Shown here: piece after piece, positions 40,951 to 50,676 of the stretch
How the letters are laid out: every line of letters starts with the position of its first letter
Position numbering within the stretch: the stretch's first letter is position 1
From: an uncultured Clostridia bacterium
GTDB lineage: Bacteria; Bacillota; Clostridia; Christensenellales; Borkfalkiaceae
DNA length: 51,455 nucleotides
Assembly: GCA_949283125.1 (NCBI GenBank)
Contig: CASDRK010000008.1
Coordinates: 1-51,455, forward strand
Direction of reading: 5' to 3'
Made by a program: the position numbers and the translations under genes
Notes under the pieces: model-generated
The model's input: only the letters and a program-made list of their open reading frames with translations
Told to the model about the DNA's origin: nothing
Databases searched by the model: none

Positions 40951-42315
40951 ATGCGCAAACGTATTTTAATCATTTCGCTGCTCGTCACGGCGGCGGCGAT
41001 CATAATCTATTCGCTCGTCTCCACGCAGCTGTATTACAACCTTTCAATCGAGGACGAGCTGCGCTCGCTCGAGGTATATGCGGGCATGTATGACCCGGAT
41101 ACGTACTCCGCGGACGACGCCGGCGCGGAAGCGTTTTCGCAAAAGCTGGGCGGCGCGCGCGTGACCATAATGGACTCCTCCGGCCGCGTCACGGGCGAAA
41201 GCGACGCCGACGACATAGAGACCGACCACTCCGGCAGGGAGGAGGTGCGCGAGGCCATGGAGAGCGGCTCGGGCTATGCCGTGCGCTCGTCCGACACCCT
41301 TTCGCGCGATATGATGTATTACTGCACGGCCGTCGAAACCGACGGCGGGGCAAGGATATACGTCAGGGTGGCGGAGGAGCTGCAGAGCAGCTGGTCGATG
41401 TATGCCAGCCTGCTGCCGTCGCTGGCGGCATATCTGCTCATAGACATACTCGGCTGTCTGGTGTTCACCTATATCGCAACATATTTCATTCTGCGCCCGG
41501 TGGAGTCGCTCACGCGCGAGGCTGCGGGCGGCGGCGTCGTAAGCACGCGCTATTCCGAACTTTCCACGCTGGCGGACATACTCAACGAGCGCAACCGCAA
41601 CATGGAGATGCAGATGCGCGAGCTTGAGGAGGACAAAAAACTCGTGGAGCGCGCGCAGGATTCCAAAAATCAGTTCATATCCAACATCACGCACGAGATG
41701 AATACCCCGCTCACTTCCATAAAGGGCTATGCCGAACTGCTTGCCGCGGGCGGCATGACCGAACAGCAGAAACAGCTGGCTTACAAGACCATAGAAAAAC
41801 AGAGCGAGCGGCTGACCAATCTGATAGCCTGCATAATCAATTATAACGAAATAGACGACGACACTCTTCCGCCGTACGACGTGGACATGTCCAAGCTCGC
41901 GCGCGAGATGCTGTCCGTCGTCGGGCCGGAGGCCGAAAAGCGCAAAGTCCTGCTCATCGACAGGATAGATGACAACGTCATCGTGCAGACCAGGCACGAG
42001 CTTGCCACCCAGCTTCTGGGCAATCTCATCCGCAACGCCATACGCTACAACAGGGAGGGGGGCACCGTCACGGTGGAACTCAATTATAAGCGGCTCGTCG
42101 TCAGCGACACGGGCGTGGGCATCGCGCCGGAGAACATGGACAAGGTATTTTCGCGCTTTTTCACCGTCGACAAGTCGCACAGCGGCAAAAACGGCGGGTT
42201 CGGGCTGGGGCTGGCCGTCTGCCGCAAGATCTGTCGCCGCTCGGGCTGGAGGATATCCGTGCAGAGCGAGCTGGGCAAAGGCAGCGCGTTCACCGTGGAT
42301 TTCGGGTTGAGGTAA
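40951..42315 (+). CDS. phoR: Phosphate sensor histidine kinase, PhoR type
   Basis: 454 aa. Two transmembrane helices (about 5-27 and 153-178) enclose a PhoR-like extracytoplasmic domain of about 120 aa. Then come a coiled linker, the phospho-acceptor helix with FISNITHEMNTPLTSIKGYA (His about 249) and the ATPase domain (GNLIRNAIRYN, SDTGVGIAPE, GFGLGLAVC). The ATG at 40951 lies behind GGGTGG. An 83-nt GC-rich gap with hairpin potential separates it from phoP, so its expression may be lower than that of the regulator. Confidence 0.88.
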   Translation: MRKRILIISLLVTAAAIIIYSLVSTQLYYNLSIEDELRSLEVYAGMYDPDTYSADDAGAEAFSQKLGGARVTIMDSSGRVTGESDADDIETDHSGREEVREAMESGSGYAVRSSDTLSRDMMYYCTAVETDGGARIYVRVAEELQSSWSMYASLLPSLAAYLLIDILGCLVFTYIATYFILRPVESLTREAAGGGVVSTRYSELSTLADILNERNRNMEMQMRELEEDKKLVERAQDSKNQFISNITHEMNTPLTSIKGYAELLAAGGMTEQQKQLAYKTIEKQSERLTNLIACIINYNEIDDDTLPPYDVDMSKLAREMLSVVGPEAEKRKVLLIDRIDDNVIVQTRHELATQLLGNLIRNAIRYNREGGTVTVELNYKRLVVSDTGVGIAPENMDKVFSRFFTVDKSHSGKNGGFGLGLAVCRKICRRSGWRISVQSELGKGSAFTVDFGLR

Positions 42316-42382
42316 GGCGCGCGGTTCCGCAGGCATGGCGGCGCGGTGGCATTATATATCGCGGCGGCATTATATATTTTTT

Positions 42383-42436
42383 AAGGAGCGGGCGGGCGCC
42401 CGCTCCTTTTTTGCGCCCGCGGTATCGGCGGGCGCA
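42383..42436 (+). terminator. Terminator after phoR and an adjoining hairpin
   Basis: AAGGAGCGGGCG pairs with CGCCCGCTCCTT (42383-42394, 42397-42408) and runs into TTTT. A second stem, TGCGCCCGC/GCGGGCGCA (about 42412-42436), follows directly. The remaining 120 nt to the Pho box show no gene. Confidence 0.8.
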
Positions 42437-42560
42437 AAATTGCCCATGCTGATCGAAAGGGACGGCGGCCGCCCGACCGGGGGAACCGGCCGGGCCAAGC
42501 TGTGCGCATGCCGCGCGGGCGGCGCGCGCTCTGCAAATTTTTTTCGGATTATTTATTTTA

Positions 42561-42614
42561 TTACAAATTTGTTACAACATAGTGTAAAAATTTATTACAA
42601 GTGCCTGCTAAAAT
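42561..42614 (+). promoter_or_regulatory. Pho box and -10 element before pstS
   Basis: TTACAA (42561), TTACAA (42572), TGTAAA (42583) and ATTACA (42594) start 11 nt apart. A -10 element TAAAAT lies at 42609-42614 with no separate -35 box, the typical layout of promoters that depend on phosphorylated PhoP/PhoB. Confidence 0.78.
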
Positions 42615-42667
42615 GGAGACAGTAACAGGGAAATAAAATTTTTAATTTTTCAAGGAGAAAAAAAGTT

Positions 42668-43537
42668 ATGAAAAAGTTGACCAAAATCATCATGAGCGGC
42701 GCCGCAGTGGCAGCCATCGGCTCCACCATGGCGTTCGGCCTTGTCGGCTGCGGCGGCAGCGACCTCGAGATAAACATCTCCGGTTCCACCTCCATGGAAA
42801 AGCTCATGGGTAAGCTTGCCGAAGAGTATCAGAAGAAGTACGCGGAAGAAAACGACGGCGCGGAACTGACCATCAATGTCGGCGGCGGCGGTTCGGGCGT
42901 GGGCATATCCGATGCGCTCGCCGGCAAAATGGATTTCGGCATGGCGTCCAGACCTCTCGACGCGGAAGACGCCGATGAAAAGCAGCTGCAGTCGCAGACC
43001 ATCTGCCTCGACGGCATATCCATAATAGTAAACGAAAACTGCACGCTCACCAGCGTCACCAAGAGCCAGCTCGTCGGGCTCTATATCGACGGCACCGCCA
43101 TCGGCAGCGTCGTCGCCGCGATCTCGCGCGAATCGGGCTCCGGCACGCGCGACGGCTTTGAAGAAAAGCTGGGCATAAAGGGTCAGACTCTGTGCGCCGA
43201 TCCCGGCTTCGACGAATACGGCTCCACGGGCGAAGTTCTTGCCGACATTCAGGAAAACGACGCCGGCAACCGCATAGGTTATGTGTCCATGGGTTCGGTA
43301 AAGGGCTCGGTAAAGGCCCTTCCCTATGACGCCGAAGACGGCTCCGGCGCGGTGGATCCCACTCCCGCAAACGTGCTCAACGGCAGCTATGCTCTGTCCC
43401 GTCCCTTCGTCATCTGCTACAAGAGCGAAGACGACCTCTCCGAACTCGCAAAGGGCTTCATCGACTTCATCATGAGCGACGAAGGTCAGCAGATATGCGA
43501 GGATGAAGGCTGCATCTCCGAGGTGCTCCACTCATAA
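42668..43537 (+). CDS. pstS: Phosphate ABC importer, substrate-binding lipoprotein
   Basis: 289 aa, exported and lipid-anchored (LVGCGG, cysteine about 21). Phosphate-binding signatures are present: ISGSTSMEKLM near the N-terminus, GGGGSGVGISDALAGKMDFG (about 75-94) and ISRESGSGTRDGFEEKLG (about 156-173). An AAGGAG site precedes the ATG. It is the first gene of a Pho-boxed operon with fused permease and PstB. Confidence 0.93.
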   Translation: MKKLTKIIMSGAAVAAIGSTMAFGLVGCGGSDLEINISGSTSMEKLMGKLAEEYQKKYAEENDGAELTINVGGGGSGVGISDALAGKMDFGMASRPLDAEDADEKQLQSQTICLDGISIIVNENCTLTSVTKSQLVGLYIDGTAIGSVVAAISRESGSGTRDGFEEKLGIKGQTLCADPGFDEYGSTGEVLADIQENDAGNRIGYVSMGSVKGSVKALPYDAEDGSGAVDPTPANVLNGSYALSRPFVICYKSEDDLSELAKGFIDFIMSDEGQQICEDEGCISEVLHS

Positions 43538-43561
43538 TTGTTGCGCAAAAAAGGTATTAAA

Positions 43562-45568
43562 ATGGCAAAAGCAAAGAATTTCGAAAGACTTCCTCTCTTC
43601 ACGAAGGAAAACTTTGAAAAGGCCTTTACCAAAGAAAATATCGCAAGGGGGATATTCATCGCCCTTGCGGCATTTTCCATTTTGGCGGTATTCGCAATAG
43701 TTGTTTTCGTGCTGATAGAGAGCATTCCCGCCTTCAGGGAAATAGGATTTTTTAAATTCATCTTCGGCTCCGTATGGCTGCCCGGCAGCGATATTTACGG
43801 CATATTGCCGATGATAGTCACAAGCATAGTGCTCACCGCGCTGTCCGTGCTGGTCGGTTCCGTCCTCGGCATATTCACTGCGGTATTCATTGTATATTAC
43901 TGCCCCAAAAAGCTTAAAAACATATTCAATCAGGTGGTCAATCTGCTCGCCGGCATACCGTCGCTCATATTCGGCTATTTCGGATTGTCGTTTTTAAAGC
44001 CGCTGCTCGAGGACATGTTCAACGTCGTGTCGGGCGCGGGGCTTCTGATAAGCACGCTGGTGCTTTCGGTGATGATCGTTCCCACCATAACGTCCATAGC
44101 CAAAAACTCGCTCGAAAACGTGCCCATGCACTACTACGAAGGTTCGCTCGCGCTGGGCAATTCGCGCAATCAGACGGTGTGGAAGGTGTGCGTGCCCGCC
44201 GCCAAAAACGGCATAATTTCCGCCGTCATACTCGGCGTGGGCCGCGCCGTGGGCGAGGCCATGGCCGTCAGATTCCTGCTGGGCAACAAGGTGAATTATC
44301 CTTCGGCCTTCTTTCTGCCCATCCGCTCCATGACGTCCAACATAGTCGTGGAATTTGCTTATTCCAACGGTCTGCACAAGCAGGCGCTCATCGCCACAGG
44401 TTTCATACTGCTCGTGTTCATACTGCTTATAAATCTCGCGCTGTGGATGATAAAGCAGAACGACGCGATGGCGGGCAACCGCTTCTTTACGCGCAAATTC
44501 CGCGAAGGTCAGGACAAGGAAAAGACCTTCAACTACAGGCGCACGGGTTCCGTGCAGGACGTGCTCTGGATACTTTCCATAATATTCGCGCTGTTCGTCG
44601 TCGTCTCGCTGCTCACGGTCATAGGTTTCGTGGTGTTCAAAGCGCTCGTGCCCGAAGAGGGCGGCACCGTCGCCCTGTCGGCGGAGTTTCTGTTCGGCAA
44701 GAGCACCAACGGCAATCCCACGCTGGGCCCGGCCATGCTCAACACGCTCGTCATCATAGCGGTGTCGCTCCTCATAGCGCTTCCGTTGGGAATAGGCGCG
44801 GCAATATACCTGAGCGAATACGCCAAGCGCGGCTCAAAATTCGTCAAGGTGATAAGGCTGTTCATAGATACGCTTGCCGGCGTTCCCTCCATAATATTCG
44901 GCCTGTTCGGCGCGATATTTTTCGGTTCGTTCCTCGATCTGGGCTACTCGCTCATATGCGGCTCGCTTACGATAGTTCTCGTGATACTCCCCACGATAAT
45001 CCGCTCCACCGAGCAGTCGCTCTCCGAAGTGCCCGATTCCATGAGGGAAGCTTCCCTCGCCCTCGGCGCAAGCAAGGTGCGCACGATTTTCGTGGTGGTG
45101 CTTCCGCAGGCGCTGCGCGGCATAATAACTTCGGTAATACTCTCCATCGGCCGCATCGTCGGCGAATCGGCCGCGCTGCTGTTCACCGCCGGTTCGGCGG
45201 TGGTCATGCCCAAAGGGCTCATGTCGCCGGGCGCGACGTTCACCGTAATAATGTACCGTTTCATGAGCGAGGGCACGGACATGGATAAGGCCTACGCCAC
45301 GGCGTTTGTCCTGCTTGTTCTGGTGCTGGCGATAAACATGCTCGTGGTCGTGATACAGTGGGCGTTCGAGCGCGACAAGGAGAAGCCGCTCGGCATAGTC
45401 ACTCTGTGGAAAAAGATAACGCACAAACAACAGCCCGTCGCGGCGGTTGAAACGGACGGAGGGGACTTCTCCGAAATAGCTGTCGCCGACGCCAGCATTT
45501 CCATTCCCGCCGACGAAGAAATTCAACACATCAATTTAGAGGAAGAAGAGCACGATGAAGAAAATTGA
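43562..45568 (+). CDS. pstCA: Fused PstC-PstA phosphate permease
   Basis: 668 aa, about twice the length of a normal Pst permease. Residues about 1-310 are PstC-like (six helices; first [23 protein letters not shown]-like loop with [20 protein letters not shown]). Residues about 330-630 are PstA-like ([20 protein letters not shown], then [20 protein letters not shown] and an EAA loop). The two halves are joined in frame without a stop, so one chain replaces the usual heterodimer. The ATG at 43562 follows AAAAAGG, 24 nt after pstS. The tail (about 635-668) is acidic. It overlaps pstB by 14 nt. Confidence 0.9.
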   Translation: MAKAKNFERLPLFTKENFEKAFTKENIARGIFIALAAFSILAVFAIVVFVLIESIPAFREIGFFKFIFGSVWLPGSDIYGILPMIVTSIVLTALSVLVGSVLGIFTAVFIVYYCPKKLKNIFNQVVNLLAGIPSLIFGYFGLSFLKPLLEDMFNVVSGAGLLISTLVLSVMIVPTITSIAKNSLENVPMHYYEGSLALGNSRNQTVWKVCVPAAKNGIISAVILGVGRAVGEAMAVRFLLGNKVNYPSAFFLPIRSMTSNIVVEFAYSNGLHKQALIATGFILLVFILLINLALWMIKQNDAMAGNRFFTRKFREGQDKEKTFNYRRTGSVQDVLWILSIIFALFVVVSLLTVIGFVVFKALVPEEGGTVALSAEFLFGKSTNGNPTLGPAMLNTLVIIAVSLLIALPLGIGAAIYLSEYAKRGSKFVKVIRLFIDTLAGVPSIIFGLFGAIFFGSFLDLGYSLICGSLTIVLVILPTIIRSTEQSLSEVPDSMREASLALGASKVRTIFVVVLPQALRGIITSVILSIGRIVGESAALLFTAGSAVVMPKGLMSPGATFTVIMYRFMSEGTDMDKAYATAFVLLVLVLAINMLVVVIQWAFERDKEKPLGIVTLWKKITHKQQPVAAVETDGGDFSEIAVADASISIPADEEIQHINLEEEEHDEEN

Positions 45569-46340
45569 AAAATTCAACATTACGGGCGACGTGGCCATAT
45601 CCGTAAAGGAGATGAACCTCTATTACGGCAACTTCCATGCGCTGAAGAGTGTGTACATGGATTTTCCCGTCAATCAGCTGACGGCCATGATAGGCCCTTC
45701 GGGCTGCGGCAAGTCCACGCTCATCAAATCGCTCAACCGCATGAACGACCTTGTGGAAGGTTGTAAGATAACGGGCGAGATAAAGGTGGGCGACACCAAC
45801 ATCTACGATAAAAAGACCGACCTTGCGCGTCTGCGCAAAAACGTGGGCATGGTGTTCCAGCGCCCCAATCCTTTGGCCATGAGCGTGTACGACAACATAG
45901 CCTACGGCCCCCGCACGTTCGGCATACGCGGCAAGAGCGATCTGGACGGAATAGTCGAAAAGTCCCTGCGCGAGGCAGCCATGTGGGACGAGGTGAAGGA
46001 CAGGCTGAACAAATCCGCGCTCGGCCTTTCGGGCGGACAGCAGCAGAGACTGTGCATAGCCCGCTCGCTCGCGGTGGAGCCGCAGATACTTTTAATGGAC
46101 GAACCCACGTCCGCGCTCGACCCCATCTCCACGGGCAAGATAGAGGAGCTGTGCACCGAGCTCAAAAAGCACATGACCATAATAATGGTCACGCACAACA
46201 TGCAGCAGGCATTCCGCATAGCCGACAAAACGGCCTATTTCCTGCTCGGCGAGATGATCGAAATGGACGATACCAAGGTCATATTCTCTCATCCCAAAAA
46301 CAAAAAGACGGACGACTACATCAACGGCAGATTCGGTTGA
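45555..46340 (+). CDS. pstB: Phosphate ABC importer ATPase
   Basis: 261 aa. PstB signatures are clear: [17 protein letters not shown], Walker [19 protein letters not shown], signature [16 protein letters not shown], Walker [22 protein letters not shown]-loop VTHNMQQA. The end DDYINGRFG is typical. It closes the pst operon. phoU, which usually follows pstB, is absent; a terminator comes next. Confidence 0.95.
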   Translation: MKKIEKFNITGDVAISVKEMNLYYGNFHALKSVYMDFPVNQLTAMIGPSGCGKSTLIKSLNRMNDLVEGCKITGEIKVGDTNIYDKKTDLARLRKNVGMVFQRPNPLAMSVYDNIAYGPRTFGIRGKSDLDGIVEKSLREAAMWDEVKDRLNKSALGLSGGQQQRLCIARSLAVEPQILLMDEPTSALDPISTGKIEELCTELKKHMTIIMVTHNMQQAFRIADKTAYFLLGEMIEMDDTKVIFSHPKNKKTDDYINGRFG

Positions 46341-46398
46341 TCTGTTCTCCGCGCGCCGGGCGTTTGTCCGGCGGTGTATTTATATCCTTAAAGACGGG

Positions 46399-46437
46399 AG
46401 GGGCGGCTTTTTTGCAAAAAGCCGCCCCTTCTTTTTT
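46399..46437 (+). terminator. Terminator of the pst operon
   Basis: A stem of about 12 bp (GGGGCGGCTTTTT with AAAAAGCCGCCCC, 46400-46428) with a short loop and T6 at 46432-46437. The rest of the 312-nt gap to ppdK holds the palindrome and promoter listed next. Confidence 0.88.
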
Positions 46438-46520
46438 CGGGCACGCGTCCTTCGGCCGCTTCCCCCGGCGGGGCGCGGAGCAGTGGTTTTTTAAACGGTT
46501 TTATAAATTTTTTACAAAAA

Positions 46521-46540
46521 ATTGATAATTAATTATCGAT
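46521..46540. promoter_or_regulatory. 20-bp palindrome upstream of ppdK
   Basis: ATTGATAATTAATTATCGAT reads the same on both strands except for one pair of positions. It lies 17 bp upstream of the -35 box at 46557, where a regulator could bind. I cannot assign the protein. Confidence 0.45.
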
Positions 46541-46556
46541 AGTGGCGCTTTAACGC

Positions 46557-46585
46557 TTGATAAGTTTTGAAACATGTATTACAAT
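46557..46585 (+). promoter_or_regulatory. Promoter of ppdK
   Basis: TTGATA (46557-46562) and TACAAT (46580-46585) with a 17-bp spacer, giving a leader of about 62 nt. Confidence 0.7.
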
Positions 46586-46653
46586 AGAATGGTTGAAAGA
46601 TAATCAAGGCTATCTGAAGAAATATAAATCCATCAGGAGGAGTAAAAAAGTTT

Positions 46654-49299
46654 ATGGCTAAAAAGTATTGCTATCTTTTCAGCGAAGGCAATGCGGGCAT
46701 GCGCGAGCTGCTGGGCGGCAAGGGCGCCAATCTTGCGGAAATGACCAAAATAGGTCTGCCCGTTCCGCAGGGCTTCACGGTGTCCACCGAAGCCTGCACG
46801 CAGTATTACGAGGACGGCAGAAGGATCAACGACGATATCCAGAAGGAAATAATGTCGTACGTGGACAAGCTTGAGGAAATAACCGGCAAAAAATTCGGCG
46901 ACAGGGAAAATCCCCTGCTCGTTTCCGTCCGCTCCGGCGCAAGGGCTTCCATGCCCGGCATGATGGATACCATTCTCAACCTCGGTCTCAACGAGGACGT
47001 TGTGGAGTCGCTGGCCGCAAAGTCGGGCAATCCCCGCTGGGCATGGGACTGCTACAGAAGATTCATTCAGATGTTCTCCGACGTCGTCATGGAAGTCGGC
47101 AAGAAATATTTTGAAAAACTCATCGACAAGATGAAGGAAGAAAAGGGAGTGGAGTACGACGTCGAGCTCACGGCCGACGACCTCAAAACGCTTGCCAACC
47201 AGTTCAAGGCCGAGTATAAGGCACAGATAGGCAAGGATTTCCCCTCCGATCCCAAGGAACAGCTCTTTGAAGCGGTAAAGGCCGTATTCCGCAGCTGGGA
47301 CAACCCCCGCGCAAACGTCTACCGCATGGATCACGACATCCCCTATTCGTGGGGCACGGCCGTGAACGTGCAGATGATGGCCTTCGGCAACATGGGCGAC
47401 GACTGCGGCACGGGCGTTGCGTTCACCCGCAATCCCGCCACGGGCGAAAAGGGTCTTATGGGCGAGTTTCTCATGAACGCCCAGGGCGAGGACGTCGTTG
47501 CCGGCGTGCGCACGCCCATGCCCATATCGCAGATGGCGCAGGTTCAGCCCGACGTATACAAGCAGTTCTTAAAGGTGTGCGACATTCTCGAAGAGCACTA
47601 CCGCGACATGCAGGACATGGAGTTCACCATCGAAAAGGGCAAGCTCTACATGCTCCAGACCCGCAACGGCAAGCGCACCGCCGCCGCCGCGATAAAGATC
47701 GCGTGCGACCTCATCGACGAGGGCATGATAACCGAGCAGGAAGCCCTCATGCAGATAGACGCAAAGTCGCTGGATATGCTTCTGCATCCCCAGTTCGACC
47801 CCAAAGCTTTAAAGCAGGCCGATAAAAACAACGTTGTCGGCAAGGGCATAGCCGCCTCCCCCGGCGCGGCCGCGGGACACATCGTGTTCACCGCCGAGGA
47901 CGCCGTGGAGCAGGGCAAGGCCGGCAAAAAGGTGGTCCTCGTCCGTCTGGAGACCTCGCCCGAAGATATCGAGGGCATGAAGTACGCGCAGGGCATACTC
48001 ACCGTGCGTGGCGGACAGACCTCGCACGCGGCCGTCGTCGCGCGCGGCATGGGCACCTGCTGCGTATCAGGCTGCGGCGACATAAAGATGGATGAAGAGA
48101 ACAAGTGCTTCACCCTCGCCGGAAAGGTCTACAAGGAGGGCGACGGCATATCGCTCGACGGTTCCACCGGCAACATTTACGATTGTCTCATCCCCACCGT
48201 TCCCGCCGATCCCAATTCCGGTTACTTCGGCAGGATAATGGAGCTTGCGGATAAGTATAAGGCGCTCGGCGTAAGGACAAACGCCGACACCCCCAAGGAC
48301 GCAAAACAGGCGGCGGCGTTCGGCGCGCAGGGCATAGGCCTGTGCCGCACGGAGCATATGTTCTTCGACGTAGACAGGATAGGCGCCTTCCGCGAGATGA
48401 TCTGCTCCGACACCGTCGAGGAGCGTAAAGCCGCGCTCGCCAAGATAGAGCCCATGCAGCAGGCCGACTTCGAAGGCCTGATGGAAGCTCTTGAAGGCCA
48501 GCCCGTCACCATCCGTTTCCTCGATCCTCCCCTGCACGAGTTCGTGCCCACCGACGAGACCGACATAGCCACCCTCGCCAAGGCGCAGGGCAAAACGGTG
48601 GCCCAGATCAAGCAGATAATTTCCGACCTGCACGAGTTCAATCCCATGATGGGTCATCGCGGCTGCCGTCTCACCGTTACCTATCCCGAGATCGCCGTGA
48701 TGCAGACCAATGCGGTCATCAAGGCCGCCATCGCCGTGCAGAAGCGCCATCCCGACTGGAAGGTCGTTCCCGAGATAATGATACCCCTCGTCGGCGAAGT
48801 GAAGGAGCTTGCGTTCGTAAAGAAGACCGTGGTTGAAACGGCCGACGCCGCAATAAAGGCTTCCGGCACAGATCTCAAGTACGAAGTGGGCACCATGATA
48901 GAGATCCCCCGCGCGGCGCTCACTGCCGACGATATAGCCAAAGAGGCCGATTTCTTCTGCTTCGGCACCAACGACCTCACGCAGATGACATTCGGTTTCT
49001 CGCGCGACGACGCCGGAAAATTCCTGCCTGCGTACTATGCGGGCAAGATCTATGAGTTCGATCCCTTTGCCAAGCTCGACACGGTCGGCGTCGGCAAGCT
49101 CATGGATATGGCAGTCAAGCTCGGTAAAGGCGCAAACAAGACGCTGCACTGCGGAATCTGCGGCGAACACGGCGGCGATCCTTCGTCCATCGAGTTCTGC
49201 CATCAGATAGGTCTGGACTATGTCTCCTGCTCGCCTTACCGCGTGCCCATCGCGCGTCTCGCCGCCGCGCAGGCAAATATAAAATGTCCGAGGTCCTAA
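46654..49299 (+). CDS. ppdK: Pyruvate, phosphate dikinase
   Basis: 881 aa, full length for the family. It interconverts pyruvate, ATP and phosphate with phosphoenolpyruvate, AMP and pyrophosphate, and anaerobes often use it in place of pyruvate kinase. The N-terminal nucleotide-binding domain (GGKGANLAEMTKIGLPVPQG, about 22-41), the swivelling domain with catalytic histidine in GGQTSHAAVVARGMGTCCVS (about 452-471), and the C-terminal PEP/pyruvate barrel (GLCRTEHMFF, CFGTNDLTQMTFGFSRDD, CGICGEHGGDP) are all intact. The ribosome binding site AGGAGG is 13 nt upstream of ATG. It is a single-gene unit with its own promoter and terminator. Confidence 0.96.
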   Translation: MAKKYCYLFSEGNAGMRELLGGKGANLAEMTKIGLPVPQGFTVSTEACTQYYEDGRRINDDIQKEIMSYVDKLEEITGKKFGDRENPLLVSVRSGARASMPGMMDTILNLGLNEDVVESLAAKSGNPRWAWDCYRRFIQMFSDVVMEVGKKYFEKLIDKMKEEKGVEYDVELTADDLKTLANQFKAEYKAQIGKDFPSDPKEQLFEAVKAVFRSWDNPRANVYRMDHDIPYSWGTAVNVQMMAFGNMGDDCGTGVAFTRNPATGEKGLMGEFLMNAQGEDVVAGVRTPMPISQMAQVQPDVYKQFLKVCDILEEHYRDMQDMEFTIEKGKLYMLQTRNGKRTAAAAIKIACDLIDEGMITEQEALMQIDAKSLDMLLHPQFDPKALKQADKNNVVGKGIAASPGAAAGHIVFTAEDAVEQGKAGKKVVLVRLETSPEDIEGMKYAQGILTVRGGQTSHAAVVARGMGTCCVSGCGDIKMDEENKCFTLAGKVYKEGDGISLDGSTGNIYDCLIPTVPADPNSGYFGRIMELADKYKALGVRTNADTPKDAKQAAAFGAQGIGLCRTEHMFFDVDRIGAFREMICSDTVEERKAALAKIEPMQQADFEGLMEALEGQPVTIRFLDPPLHEFVPTDETDIATLAKAQGKTVAQIKQIISDLHEFNPMMGHRGCRLTVTYPEIAVMQTNAVIKAAIAVQKRHPDWKVVPEIMIPLVGEVKELAFVKKTVVETADAAIKASGTDLKYEVGTMIEIPRAALTADDIAKEADFFCFGTNDLTQMTFGFSRDDAGKFLPAYYAGKIYEFDPFAKLDTVGVGKLMDMAVKLGKGANKTLHCGICGEHGGDPSSIEFCHQIGLDYVSCSPYRVPIARLAAAQANIKCPRS

Positions 49300-49343
49300 G
49301 TATAGGGGCAAAAAGTAAATAAAACCACAATATATTGTGATTC

Positions 49344-49380
49344 AGGGCTTATCCCGACAAGGGATAAGCCCTATTTTTTA
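49344..49380 (+). terminator. Terminator of ppdK
   Basis: A 12-bp perfect stem (AGGGCTTATCCC at 49344-49355 with GGGATAAGCCCT at 49361-49372) and a run of T after it. Confidence 0.9.
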
Positions 49381-49437
49381 TGCTTTTCAGGGGTAAAAAA
49401 TAGTCAAAAAAGGTTAAATTCCATATAAGTTGAACAC

Positions 49438-49466
49438 TTGATTTATGTGCAAAAATATGGTATACT
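49438..49466 (+). promoter_or_regulatory. Promoter of the IstA-like gene
   Basis: TTGATT (49438-49443) and TATACT (49461-49466), 17-bp spacer, 20 nt before the start codon. Confidence 0.65.
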
Positions 49467-49485
49467 ATAGTCAAGGAGTGCAAAG

Positions 49486-50049
49486 ATGACCAATTACAGA
49501 GCAATTCTTTTATATTATAGTAAAGGTAATACGACGACGCAGATTGCTACAATCTGCGATTGCTCTCGTACTACGGTCATTCGTGCAGTCAAGAGGGCAA
49601 AACAAATCAATTTGCCGTTGCCGGTATCTAATAAAATAACGGATAAAGAATTGTATTTTATGCTTTATCCTGGAAGAGGCCCCAAGAAGGAGTATCTTAA
49701 GCCGGATATTTGGGCTATCGATAAGGACAGAAAGAAGCGCAGCTTCAACAAATATCGCGCGTGGCAGAAATATTGCCGAGTTGCAAAAAGGGATGGGTAT
49801 AAGGCATACGGTAAATCGTGGTTCTACAAGTTATATTATGATAAATTAAACAGTCCATGTGTGCCTTTAACAGCTGATGAAAGTGAAAATATAAGGGCGA
49901 TCAGGGTATACAGTATTTTAAAAGGCAATTATAAGCAGCCGTCTGATTTTTTAAGACCTTCTTATATGCTTTTGGAGCAAGAAATAGACGAGTGGTGTAA
50001 AAAGCGACGACTGGATAAAAGCAAGATTTGGGGCGCAACAGTAGGTTGA
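49486..50049 (+). CDS. IS21 IstA-like DNA-binding protein lacking the integrase core
   Basis: 187 aa. Residues 1-60 (MTNYRAILLYYSKGNTTTQI then CDCSRTTVIRAVKRA) match the N-terminal helix-turn-helix of IS21-family IstA transposases. Residues about 60-130 (TDKELYFMLYPGRG, AWQKYCRVAKRDGYKAYGKS, FYKLYYDK) follow the next IstA segment. The DDE integrase domain that should follow (about 250 aa) is missing. Instead about 55 residues of unrelated sequence end the frame, and no istB gene follows. It has a promoter and an AAGGAG site, so it may be expressed as a small DNA-binding protein or be a transposase relic. AT content is higher than in ppdK, consistent with acquired DNA. Confidence 0.65.
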   Translation: MTNYRAILLYYSKGNTTTQIATICDCSRTTVIRAVKRAKQINLPLPVSNKITDKELYFMLYPGRGPKKEYLKPDIWAIDKDRKKRSFNKYRAWQKYCRVAKRDGYKAYGKSWFYKLYYDKLNSPCVPLTADESENIRAIRVYSILKGNYKQPSDFLRPSYMLLEQEIDEWCKKRRLDKSKIWGATVG

Positions 50050-50066
50050 GCCTATTTCGTCGTGGC

Positions 50067-50468
50067 ATGTTGCAATATACATACTATATAATATTGGATA
50101 TATTTCCTCAAACGCGCCACGTTGAGACACTGGTACTGCTTTCCAAAAAAAAGCCGGATAGTCATATCGAAGTAGACGTCGAGTTTGGCGAGGGAGAAGG
50201 TAAGATTTCATTAAAAGATGCGATAAAACGGGCAGAGGAGAGAAAACCTAAACCCAAGACAACATACAAAGACATACAGAATTATATCGAGGAGAACTAC
50301 GGCTTCAAAGTACACACGGCATATATCGCAGAAGTCAAGCGCGATTTAGGTTTACCGATGTATGATGCACCGAATGCCGTAGAAGAACTAAAACGCCCGC
50401 GAGCGCATCCGACGGAAAGAATGGTTGTTGCTATCAAAGAAACGCTGGTGCATTTTGAAATAATATAA
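50067..50468 (+). pseudogene. C-terminal fragment resembling the tail of an RlmD/RumA-type methyltransferase
   Basis: The frame from about 50082 (DIFPQTRHVETLVLLSKKKP, DVEFGEGEGKISLKDAI, YGFKVHTAYIAEVKRDLGLP, YDAPNAVEELKRPRAHP) matches a C-terminal extension that I recall from Clostridia 23S rRNA (uracil-5) methyltransferases and related enzymes. The catalytic methyltransferase part is absent, and the frame overlaps the end of the IstA-like gene by a few codons. The annotated start (ATG 50067) is only the first available one. It could be translated as a 133-aa stand-alone domain but looks like a gene fragment. Confidence 0.6.
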
Positions 50469-50475
50469 ATAAAAT

Positions 50476-50676
50476 GAGTCAGTTCAAGTCCTGTTATTTT
50501 GACCATGTTTAGTGGATAAAAATGCTGTCCACTGCAAAAACCCTGAAAAATGATGAGTTTTTCAGGGTTTTTTGCTATTTTTAGGGCAAAAATGCGACTT
50601 TTGTGCTTCGCCAAAACAGGTTTCGATTTTATGCTGTCTTTTAGCCCTTTTCGAATAAAAACAGGACTTGAACCTA
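50476..50676. repeat. 14-bp inverted repeat flanking a terminator
   Basis: GTTCAAGTCCTGTT (about 50480-50493) and AACAGGACTTGAAC (about 50661-50674) are exact inverted copies. GGTTCAAGTCC is also the typical T-arm of a tRNA, so these may be scars of tRNA-targeted insertion or ends of a small element. The strong terminator at 50536-50573 lies between them. Confidence 0.5.
50536..50573 (+). terminator. Rho-independent terminator
   Basis: AACCCTGAAAAA pairs with TTTTTCAGGGTT around TGATGA, followed by TTTT. The flanking A run makes it bidirectional. Confidence 0.85.
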
